From positions 26,234-90,233 of the forward strand of contig JAQCEJ010000011.1 of assembly GCA_027618475.1 (NCBI GenBank): a stretch of DNA of 64,000 nt, given 5' to 3'. The DNA is from Planctomycetota bacterium. GTDB taxonomy: Bacteria > Planctomycetota > Planctomycetia > Planctomycetales > Planctomycetaceae. The notes below the pieces were generated by a model. That model saw nothing but the letters and a program-made list of their open reading frames with translations, was not told where the DNA came from and ran no database searches. A program made the translations under genes and the position numbers. Position 1 is the first letter of the stretch, and each line of letters begins with the position of its first letter. Of the stretch, positions 42,512-51,400 are shown piece after piece.

Positions 42512-44302
42512 ATGAAAATCCAAGACTTGATTTTCTTCCTCGCCGCGGCTGTTGCCGTGTTAGAACCCTTGCGAGTGTTCGCGGTCGATCCCGCTGTCAA
42601 GGAAGCGGAAACGAAGCGTGTTGAGTTGTTGAGTTCCATTGCTCCTTCCGTTGTTGCCGTATTCGGTCAAACGGGGCAGGGGGGGGGATCGGGCGTGTTG
42701 ATTTCAGCCGACGGTTACGCGTTGTCGAACTTTCACGTCACTTCCAGCGTCGGTGATTTCATGCTTTGCGGCCTGAATGACGGAAACTTATATGACGCTG
42801 TCATCGTGGGAATCGATCCCACCGGAGATGTGGCACTGATAAAGCTTCTTGGTCGCGACGATTTTCCACATGCCGTGCTGGGTGACAGTGACGCGGTTCA
42901 AGTGGGCGATTGGGTTTACGTCATTGGTAATCCCTTTTTGCTGGCAACGGACTTTCATCCCACGGTCACATACGGCATCGTCAGCGGCGTACACAGGTAT
43001 CAGTACCCGGCAGGGACGTTCCTGGAATATGCCGACTGTCTTCAGGTCGACGCTTCAATCAACCCTGGTAATTCCGGAGGGCCACTCTTCAATGCGAATG
43101 GGGAACTCATAGGCATTAACGGTCGGGCGTCGTTTGAAAAGCGGGGCCGTGTGAACATTGGGGCGGGATACGCAATCTCAATCAATCAGATTAAACATTT
43201 TATGGATCATTTGCGCAGCGGCCGCATCGTCGACCATGCGACACTGGGTGCGGTCGTATCGTCTCGATCAGACGGGGCTGTTGTGGTCTCGAATATCATG
43301 GAAGAATCCGAAGCCTTTCGCCGCGGATTACTCGAGGGGGACGAAATCGTATCGTTTGCCGGCAGGTCCATTCGCAGTGTCAATCAGTTTAAGAATATCC
43401 TGGGGATTTATCCCAAGGGATGGAAACTTCCCCTCGTTTATCGCCGGGACGAAGAAAAACACGAAATCTACGTCCGTTTGCGGGCGCTGCATCAAGAAGC
43501 CGAACTGTTATCGCAAGGGGGGAATGCCCCCCCTCAACCGATGCCCGAACCCGATCCAGAAGAAAAACCGGAACAGGAGCAGGACGGCCAAGGTCCGAAA
43601 AAAGGAGAACCGCGAAGGCCGCAGATTCCGATTCCGGCTCATGGTGCTGCCGCTGCAAAAGTTCCAGAAAAATATCGTCACCTGCTGGTTAAGAAATCGG
43701 GATTTGCGAATTACTATTTCAATCAACTGGAGCAGACGCGAATTCTCGGATGGCTGGATTCGCTGGGCAATTATGCGAATGCCGAGGGGACATGGAATCT
43801 CACCGGGCGAACCGACCGCGATCAGGCGTTTGATCTCACCATGGCACCGCAAGGTGTCGGATTGGAATTGGGTGAGCAAGTCTTCGTACAAACATTGGAC
43901 GATGTACAGTTCAACGACGAACCCCCCGATACGGGAGGATTTCTTATTGCGCTTCATCAACTCAAACAGATGTTAGTCCGTCATGAGGAAGGTTTTGCTG
44001 AACTGTATTATCTCGGGAGTGAGCCGCTCGATGGTTTCGGCCCTCAGGTCGACGTTTTAGCGACGACATTCGAAGGTCTCGAATCGTTCTGGTACTTCCG
44101 CAAGTCGGATGGTCGGTTCGTTGGTTTCAATTCGAGTCTTGACGAACAGACTGACGATTGCGAAGTTCGTTTTTTGAGTTGGGAAAACTGGCAGGGACGT
44201 CAATTTCCCAAAGATTTTCAGGTTCGTACTGCCGCTCGTGACTTTGCCGTATTTCATGTTGAAAAGTTTGCGATAGCACCTCCGATCGCTCCCGCCGACT
44301 GA
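42512..44302 (+). CDS. Trypsin-like serine protease with PDZ domain (active-type triad)
   Basis: About 596 residues from the ATG at 42512, which opens the signal peptide; GTG 42473 is the track start. The protease domain carries the full triad: H75 in LSNFHVTSS, D107 in GDVALIKL and S188 in NPGNSGGPL. A PDZ domain (about 240-335; AFRRGLLEGDEIVSFAGRSIRSVNQF) follows, then a Pro/Glu-rich linker (about 345-385) and a 200-residue C-terminal domain of unknown type. This is a HtrA/DegP-like arrangement, so periplasmic proteolysis or chaperoning is likely. A G9 tract (42679-42687) falls inside the protease domain. It is the first of three consecutive trypsin-like proteins. Confidence 0.88.
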   Translation: MKIQDLIFFLAAAVAVLEPLRVFAVDPAVKEAETKRVELLSSIAPSVVAVFGQTGQGGGSGVLISADGYALSNFHVTSSVGDFMLCGLNDGNLYDAVIVGIDPTGDVALIKLLGRDDFPHAVLGDSDAVQVGDWVYVIGNPFLLATDFHPTVTYGIVSGVHRYQYPAGTFLEYADCLQVDASINPGNSGGPLFNANGELIGINGRASFEKRGRVNIGAGYAISINQIKHFMDHLRSGRIVDHATLGAVVSSRSDGAVVVSNIMEESEAFRRGLLEGDEIVSFAGRSIRSVNQFKNILGIYPKGWKLPLVYRRDEEKHEIYVRLRALHQEAELLSQGGNAPPQPMPEPDPEEKPEQEQDGQGPKKGEPRRPQIPIPAHGAAAAKVPEKYRHLLVKKSGFANYYFNQLEQTRILGWLDSLGNYANAEGTWNLTGRTDRDQAFDLTMAPQGVGLELGEQVFVQTLDDVQFNDEPPDTGGFLIALHQLKQMLVRHEEGFAELYYLGSEPLDGFGPQVDVLATTFEGLESFWYFRKSDGRFVGFNSSLDEQTDDCEVRFLSWENWQGRQFPKDFQVRTAARDFAVFHVEKFAIAPPIAPAD

Positions 44303-44356
44303 AGATCGTTTTTCTGTCAACACCCGAATTCATCCTGACTTCTGAGTAACTGATCT

Positions 44357-45451
44357 ATGAAAACAGAATTCCCCGCTCAGTATGTCGACTGTGAGCGACG
44401 AATAGCATCACGGCGTCTTTCACGGCTGGCGGCGTTCGTGATTGTTTGTGGGATGGTATTACAATATTCGGCCGAGTTATTTGCCGAATCGACACGTTCG
44501 ACTATCGATCATGTCTTGCCTCGAATGGTCAAGATTTTTGGATCCGGCAAAGGTTTCAAGGGTTTCTATGCCTATAGCACCGGCTTTCTGGTGAGTCCTG
44601 AAGGGCATATCGCGACGGTTTGGAGTTACGTGCTCGACAGCGACCAGGTTACCGTCGTACTCAACGATGGACGGCGATTTTCTGCATCGGTCGTAGGAGC
44701 CGAACCTCCCCTTGATCTGGCGGTCATCAAAATCGATTCTGAAGGGCTCCAACTTCCGTACTTCGATTTGAATGAGGTCGAGGAGGCCGATCTGGGAACT
44801 CGTGTGCTCGCTTTCAGCAATATGTTCAAGGTTGCAACTGGAGATGAACCGGTGTCTGTAATGCACGGTGTGATCGCAGCCAGAACAAATCTTTCGGCCC
44901 GTCGCGGACGTTTTCAGACACCCTATACCGGTCCTGTTTACATTCTCGATGCGGTTACGAATAATCCGGGTGCGGGAGGTGGCGTGATCGCATCCCGCAG
45001 TGGAAATCTGCTGGCGATGATCGGTAAGGAACTCAAAAATACCGACAGCAACACATGGTTGAATTATGCGGTGCCCATCACAGAGCTTCGCGTTTCGATC
45101 GATCAGATCATTACAGGCATATTTGACACTCCCGAATCCGAAGATCAAGAAATGTCGATCGCCGAAGAAATGTATCGTCCTGAGATGTGGGGAATGGTTC
45201 TTGTTCCCGACGTTGTCTTTCGCACACCGGCATATATCGATGCCGTTCGTCCCGGCACTCCGGCAGAAACGGCGGGGCTGCGGCCCGATGATTTAATTTT
45301 GTTTGTGAACGATAAGCTGGTTTCCTCCTGTCGGGCATTTCGCGAGGCGATTAATCGTCAGGAAGAAGGAGATACGATGAAAGTCGTCGTGCGCCGAGGC
45401 GATCAACTCATCGCCGTCGAGTTCTTCGTCCCTTCGCCGGAGGAGAGATGA
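44357..45451 (+). CDS. Trypsin-like PDZ protein with degenerate active site
   Basis: A 364-residue exported protein (hydrophobic segment LSRLAAFVIVCGMVLQYSAELFA). It aligns with the preceding protease: GYALSNFHV becomes GHIATVWSYV, so the catalytic His is replaced by S90; D120 is kept in PPLDLAVIKI; NPGNSGGPL becomes NPGAGGGVI, so the catalytic Ser is G207. A C-terminal PDZ domain (about 265-355; IDAVRPGTPAETAGLRPDDLILFVNDKLV) is intact. The family fold is clear but serine-protease activity is not expected; a scaffold or inhibitor role is inferred. Its stop overlaps the next start (ATGA). Confidence 0.85.
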   Translation: MKTEFPAQYVDCERRIASRRLSRLAAFVIVCGMVLQYSAELFAESTRSTIDHVLPRMVKIFGSGKGFKGFYAYSTGFLVSPEGHIATVWSYVLDSDQVTVVLNDGRRFSASVVGAEPPLDLAVIKIDSEGLQLPYFDLNEVEEADLGTRVLAFSNMFKVATGDEPVSVMHGVIAARTNLSARRGRFQTPYTGPVYILDAVTNNPGAGGGVIASRSGNLLAMIGKELKNTDSNTWLNYAVPITELRVSIDQIITGIFDTPESEDQEMSIAEEMYRPEMWGMVLVPDVVFRTPAYIDAVRPGTPAETAGLRPDDLILFVNDKLVSSCRAFREAINRQEEGDTMKVVVRRGDQLIAVEFFVPSPEER

Positions 45452-47481
45452 TGAGAATTGCTCACCCGATGATCATGCGATCGAAGTGCAGAATGTCTAT
45501 CGTGTCCGCGATGCTTATAGTGACGTCGGCATGGAATCTGTCAGCATCATTACATGCTCAGGATTTTGAGAGCGATCTCGAAGATATGGAGGAACGAGCG
45601 TTTCAAGCCGCTGCCGCGATGGCTCAGCCATCAATGGTTCGCATTGAAACGGTCGGGGGGATTGAAGTCGTCGATAACATTCTGACGCCGACAGGGCCGA
45701 CGACCGGTGTCGTTGCTTCCGCCGATGGTTATGTGCTCTCCAGTGCTTTCAATTTCATCTCCAAACCGGCGTCCATTGTTGTTACCACCTACGAAGGACG
45801 CAAATTCCCGGCGCGACTGATTGCCAACGATCACCTTCGGATGTTGTCGTTATTAAAAATTGAAGCCCAGGGTTTGATTCCGCTTACACCGGCTGATGAA
45901 GTTTCATTTCGACCGGGACGCTGGGCCATTGCACTCGGATGGACTTACGATGCTGAAAGCCCCAATCTTTCGGTCGGCATCATCAGTGCCGTCCGCCGTG
46001 TCTGGGGAAAAGCCATTCAGACTGACGCAAAAATTTCTCCGGTCAATTATGGTGGTCCGCTTGTCGATTTGGCCGGGCATGCCTTGGGGATTCTCGTTCC
46101 TTTATCGCCCGAAGGAAATTCCGCAACGAGCGGTGTGGAATGGTACGATTCAGGAATCGGGTTTGCCATACCGATTCGTGATGCACTCGATGCTGCCAAC
46201 CGGATGAAAGCCGGAGCGGATTTGCATGTCGGGCTCATGGGAATTTCATTTTCGCGTGACGGCGGAGTCGCAGGGAAACCCGAAATCGATCGCGTACAAT
46301 ATGGCTCCCCGGCCCAACAGGCGGGACTGATAGAACATGACCTCATCACTGCCATCGAGGATGTGGCCGTACAACGAATCGCAGATGTACGTCAACAGTT
46401 GGGAACAAAGTATGCCGACGATGAAATCGCAATTGCAGTTCGCCGAGGCGACCAATCGTTGACAGTGAAGGTGCATCTTGTCGCCGAACTTTTGCCGTAC
46501 GAATCGGGTTATCTGGGAATTCTGCCATTGCAGGCGACTGTGAATGATGCCGGTGTATCGATCCGTTATGTCTTTCCGGAAAGTCCTGCAAGTCAAGCGG
46601 GACTCGAACGACGGGACCGCATCGTTCAATTTCAGGATCAACCGGTTAAGGACTTTTCACAGTTGCAAGACCTGGTAAGTCGCACCCTGCCTAATGATAA
46701 GATCACACTGACGATCGTACGCGAGAAGAAGAACATCAAATTCGAACTTCAATTGGCGAGCATTCCGAATGAGTTTCCGCCGGTTGATCTGCCGACGCGT
46801 ACTTCCCTCGCATCTGTTATCGAAAAGAAGACACCGAAAGACGAGAACGTGGCAGCGGTCGAGCCGACGGGGCGTTTGAACGAAACGCTTCCGGGGCGTG
46901 AAGATAGCTACTGGGCGTATATCCCTGGAGATTATGATCCTCGCGATTCCTACGGTCTTGTCGTCTGGATCCATCCGCAAGGAGACACACACGAAGCGAT
47001 TTTTCTTGAACGCTGCAAGTCAATTTGCGACACGCGCCGGTTGATTTTGCTCGGCCCGAAATCTGAACGTGTCGAATGGTCTCCGGAGCACGTCGATTTC
47101 GTGAAAGAGGCGATCGACGAGATCACACGCAGGTACAACGTCGATCCTTATCGTAAAGTCATTTTGAGTTACCGTGGAGCAGGTGGCTTCGCACAGTTTC
47201 TTGTGAATAAAGAGCAATCGCTCTTCGCTGGTGTAGCGATGTGGGAGTCTCCGTTATTGATCCCCCCTCCCGATCACGAGCCCGACCATCACTGGCAATG
47301 GTACTTGGGATGCCACGCTGAATATCCCATGCGGACCGCAATCGAGAAGTCGACCGAGAAACTGCGTGAGATGAAGTATCCAGCGGCACTCTCCATTTGG
47401 TCCGGCAACGCTGACGAGTTTCCACTCCAGGACAATGTCGAAGAACTCGCCCGCTGGATCGATGCTCTTGACCGTTTGTAA
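45448..47481 (+). CDS. Trypsin-like pseudoprotease, two PDZ domains, hydrolase-like C-terminus
   Basis: A 677-residue exported protein. The trypsin-like domain has lost the whole triad: F101 replaces His (GYVLSSAFNF), M132 lies at the Asp position (LRMLSLLKI) and Y201 replaces Ser (SPVNYGGPL). Two PDZ domains follow (about 245-350 and 365-445). The C-terminal 200 residues resemble an alpha/beta hydrolase of the esterase/feruloyl-esterase type (YWAYIPGDYDPRDSYGLVVWIHPQG). Its nucleophile elbow reads SYRGAGG, where a Ser is expected between two Gly. Both catalytic domains thus appear inactive. The ATG overlaps the previous stop, so the two are translationally coupled. Confidence 0.83.
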   Translation: MMRIAHPMIMRSKCRMSIVSAMLIVTSAWNLSASLHAQDFESDLEDMEERAFQAAAAMAQPSMVRIETVGGIEVVDNILTPTGPTTGVVASADGYVLSSAFNFISKPASIVVTTYEGRKFPARLIANDHLRMLSLLKIEAQGLIPLTPADEVSFRPGRWAIALGWTYDAESPNLSVGIISAVRRVWGKAIQTDAKISPVNYGGPLVDLAGHALGILVPLSPEGNSATSGVEWYDSGIGFAIPIRDALDAANRMKAGADLHVGLMGISFSRDGGVAGKPEIDRVQYGSPAQQAGLIEHDLITAIEDVAVQRIADVRQQLGTKYADDEIAIAVRRGDQSLTVKVHLVAELLPYESGYLGILPLQATVNDAGVSIRYVFPESPASQAGLERRDRIVQFQDQPVKDFSQLQDLVSRTLPNDKITLTIVREKKNIKFELQLASIPNEFPPVDLPTRTSLASVIEKKTPKDENVAAVEPTGRLNETLPGREDSYWAYIPGDYDPRDSYGLVVWIHPQGDTHEAIFLERCKSICDTRRLILLGPKSERVEWSPEHVDFVKEAIDEITRRYNVDPYRKVILSYRGAGGFAQFLVNKEQSLFAGVAMWESPLLIPPPDHEPDHHWQWYLGCHAEYPMRTAIEKSTEKLREMKYPAALSIWSGNADEFPLQDNVEELARWIDALDRL

Positions 47482-47516
47482 TCTTGCCGTCGTTTTTGTC
47501 GTACATTCTCTACGAG

Positions 47517-47598
47517 CCGTTTTGTAACCCTTTGGACGACGAGTATTTCAGGACTTTATGGACGTCGATTTGGTCGCCAACCGGGTTATGAAGCCCGG
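47517..47598 (-). repeat. Inverted-arm dispersed repeat, copy C
   Basis: Arm 1 (47517-47540) reads CCGTTTTGTAACCCTTTGGA followed by CGAC; arm 2 (47573-47598), read on the minus strand, is CCGGGCTTCATAACCCGGTT followed by GGCGAC. The same two arm types occur at 18289-18366, in the opposite orientation. It fills most of the gap between the third trypsin-like gene and uppP and may form a hairpin in transcripts. Confidence 0.65.
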
Positions 47599-47654
47599 TC
47601 TAATTTCTTTCGGTATCATCGCAGCACACAATTCACGTCAAGGACGACGGACTG

Positions 47655-48458
47655 ATGTCTGACCCGTACATCGATGCGATCATTCTCGGTATCGTGCAGG
47701 GAATCGCCGAATTTCTGCCGATCAGTTCTTCGGGACACCTCGTCATCGTTGAAACCCTTTTGGGAATGAAAGCCGAAGCTAACCTTCTGCTTGATGTCAT
47801 GCTGCACGTTGGTACGCTCGGTTCGATACTCGTAGTTTACCGCAATGATATTTTTGCACTGCGGCATCAGCCGAGATTAATTACGGCGATTATTGCGGGG
47901 ACGGTTCCTGCCGTTATCATCGGATTGTCACTGAAGGATTTTTTTGAGCGGGCATTCAGCAGTCCATTGTTGGTTGGCATCTGTTTGCTGGTCACGGCTG
48001 CCCTTCTTCTTGTAGGGCAACGGGTTGAAAAGACTCAACGTCAGCTCAAAACGCTCGATATTAAACGTGCTATAGGTATCGGGCTGTTTCAGGCATTCGC
48101 AATCTTGCCGGGAATTTCTCGATCGGGAAGCACGATCGCCGGAGGGATGGTATTAGGACTCGATCGCATCTCAGCGGCGACATTTTCGTTCTTACTCGCC
48201 ATTCCGGTCATTGGTGGTGCAGCAGTGCTGACGCTAAAAGACGTGTTCGAATCGACTGCGGTCACCACATCGGGATCGGTTGCGCAAACGCCGATTCCCT
48301 GGGGGCCGATTCTGACAGGAACCCTCGTCTCGTTCATCGTTGGCTGGATGTCGCTGCGCACGCTTTTGCGGCTGATTACGCAACGACGACTGCATTGGTT
48401 TGCTGCCTATTGTACTTGCGCAGGCCTTGCCGTTATCGTGTGGCAGCTGAGTTTGTGA
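47655..48458 (+). CDS. uppP: Undecaprenyl-diphosphatase
   Basis: A 267-residue polytopic membrane protein with AAGGA 11 bases upstream. The two family motifs are GIVQGIAEFLPISSSGHLVI (residues 12-31, with E19) and LPGISRSGST (about 153-162). UppP recycles undecaprenyl pyrophosphate to the monophosphate carrier used for cell-wall and polysaccharide precursors, and confers bacitracin tolerance. Its presence fits a peptidoglycan-containing planctomycete. It converges with the giant minus-strand gene, only 8 bases away, with no visible terminator between them. Confidence 0.95.
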   Translation: MSDPYIDAIILGIVQGIAEFLPISSSGHLVIVETLLGMKAEANLLLDVMLHVGTLGSILVVYRNDIFALRHQPRLITAIIAGTVPAVIIGLSLKDFFERAFSSPLLVGICLLVTAALLLVGQRVEKTQRQLKTLDIKRAIGIGLFQAFAILPGISRSGSTIAGGMVLGLDRISAATFSFLLAIPVIGGAAVLTLKDVFESTAVTTSGSVAQTPIPWGPILTGTLVSFIVGWMSLRTLLRLITQRRLHWFAAYCTCAGLAVIVWQLSL

Positions 48459-48466
48459 AATAAAGG

Positions 48467-51400
48467 TTACGTTGCCGCGCGTGCAATTGGTGTTCGCGGG
48501 GTGGTACGCCATTGTTTCCACGAACGATAGACGACATACACCAGCAGGCCGAACCCAATAATGCTTGCCTTAAGAAACAGCCACCAGATCAATGTCAGGG
48601 AGATAGCAAATACCGGAACCGGCACTCCCGATCGGGTTAAATTGATCCAAGACGTCAGCTTACGCAGTACAAACCAGGTGAGTCCAAACGAAAAAGATGC
48701 CAGGAGGCCGAAATACCAACGTGTATTGATCCACCACAAGGCGATGTTGGATTTTGTTTCGGCACCGTTCCATTCCCCTTGAACGATGTCGACGTCAGAG
48801 ACTTGTTGACGTCGAAAGGCCGTGGAGATCCATAATGATTCTGCGGTTGTGTCAACTTTCGTTTCTGCCGAAAGTTCTTCTTGATACGTTTCTTGCAGCG
48901 ATTGCCATCGCGCAAACAATTCGGGTTGTTGTGTTAGCAGGCGTGGGGCTTCGTGCTCTAAAACGTTTAAAAAACGGAGTTCCTGAATCAGGTTTCGTCG
49001 CAGGCGTTCGTTGCTTTCCTGTCGATTGTCGGAGAACTTCGCAATCTGGTTTGAAAGACGTTCTGCCATGTCGAGATGATACTCCCATTCATTTCTGGGA
49101 GTTATCCCGGAAACAGCAAGGCGTCGTTGTCGGAGGGATGTCACGATCTCGACAAAATTATGGTCTGGCGTGTACTCCTTGACTTGCGGAAGTTCAATTG
49201 TGGTGTTGAGAAGAATATGCTGTGCCGTTTCGAAAGGTCGCTCCCAGATCAGGTCGACCATATTCATTGGTCCGGATGAATTCGTAGTGCCTAAGGGGAT
49301 GGCAAGTTCTCGCTGATCGGTGACAGTCGACGTTATTGTTGTTCCGTTCAGCAGGACTGCGATCAGCTGCATACCAGTAGGAATATCAATCTTGAGCACG
49401 CGCCCCGGTGCCGATTCCACACAAATTTCGCTTCTCCCCTGCCAACCCATTGAGGCATCAAATCGGCATTCCGAACGTATCCACGGTACGGTCAGTCGTG
49501 CCTGCGGATTGTGCGGCGTCGCGGGAGTGAGTATCCACTCGCCTCGTGGTTTATGATATAAGCGAGCAACGTTACCAGAGAAATACAGATCTATTCCGGG
49601 CTGAGTCCAAAGTGGAATTTCTTCCGGAACCTGGCGTTCTCCTCCCTCCTTCGGTCTCATCACGTCACGCGGCGAGATCATCAGCCAACGCTCGATAACG
49701 TCGCCTCCTATGAGTTGTGCGTCCGGAACGGTCCACGAACCTTCCCCTTTGATCGTCCATTCTCCTTCCACAATCAGCACATGCCCCGTGGGATTTGCCG
49801 CATCAGGTTTGAACGTGATCGTCCGCTTCTGGCCCGTTGCGTCATCAGAATCAAGATTGGCTTCATTTCCCGAGAGGATCTTGGCCGTTGTTAACTCGGG
49901 AGGAAGTTCAATGCGAATAATGGCATTGGAATCGTGGAACTGTTCAACATGCCAGAGCATGCGCACGAACCACGTTTTCCCTGTTTTTGGCTTGATTGCT
50001 ACGAAATGAGACAGTTCCGGCGAACGACTCGACTCGACCGAACTGCGAATCGACTGCCTGGTTGTCGGTTGATTGTCGGAAAAATGGCTTTCAGGCTGAC
50101 GGATAAACCGACCCAATGTTTTCCAATCGGCATCGTTCGGTGCGACATCCTGTTCGGCGGGGAAGGGCTCCCACAAATTCTTCGGCACGAGTTCTACTCG
50201 CACCGACTTGTCGTATCGAATTGCTACCGAGGCTCGATCCATCTCATCGGCCTGATAATACACAGGTGGAAGCGGCATTTCCTCCCCGATAATTGCCGGT
50301 ATAAATCCTCGCAACGTAATGAACTGAGTCGATGATGTCAGATCTTTCAAAATCAGTTTCAATCGATCATTGTATCGGATGGAATGAGAAAGTCGCTCGG
50401 CATCATCCTGTTTGACCGAGATTTCTTCGAGCTGAATGGACGAATCGAGTACGATTTCATGCACGAGAGCGGGGGTCTGCGACGTCTCGACTTCGATTGT
50501 TGCTTCCCAGAACACGCGCTGACGAGTGAATCTGAAAATTTCGTCCTGCCGCGCCTTTCGCACGCTGCGTAGTGGGCGCAGTTCAAAGGCGATTCGACTC
50601 TCGGGTGCAAACGAAGAGATTTGGGAGGCCCTCCGTGCTTCTCCTTCGATACCCCATATTTTGTAAAAGTCGGCAGCCGGGATCTCTCGGAGAATCATCT
50701 GCTCATCCGTTGACGAGAGGAGTTCGTAACCGGGGCGTCCGGTAACACCGACTTGAACGTCATCAAATTCCACTGCCATATTCGCATCGGCGCTGCGACC
50801 AAGCCAGGAGAGTGGGGCAATGGATATCCTTCCGCTGCCGTCGGCCGTTACGGGCGAAAGCCAGTCGACCTCGAGCACGAAATCTTCGGCCACTGGCTCT
50901 GAAAGTTCGATCAATAGTTGTCGCCCACCATTGGGAGTCGAATACAGTTCAAATGCCGACAGGTTTTCTCCGGTAATGTTGTTAATGACCACGCCGTCTG
51001 GGATATTCCACAATACGTCTTGAACCACGCCGTTGTGCATCCGATGATGTATGCGGCTTTGTCCGCGAACAATTGTCGGCGCGAATTCGAGCAGACTCTG
51101 GTGTAATACATTCAATTCAATCGGAACGGGTTTCTGCTGTTGCAAACGCCATGAAACATCCAATTGATGCTGACGGCCAAGTTGTGCAATAAACTCATTG
51201 GAATTCGACGAGTCGTTTCTGAGGTACCGTTGTTTGCCATTAACGTGTATTTCCAACGGCATTTGTGAAAAAAAGAGGCAAAGCTGACTTTGTGAGACGG
51301 GAGGAATTTCCAGATGAAACGTTTCACCATCATTATGGGATTTAACGACCGGATGCAGGAACAAGGTGACTTCTCGAAATTGAATATCGCCGAATTTTCT

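Noticed and set aside
43516-43531. G6...C6 hairpin inside the first trypsin-like gene
   Set aside because: Encodes the Gly/Pro linker and is explained by codon use; no sign of a regulatory function.
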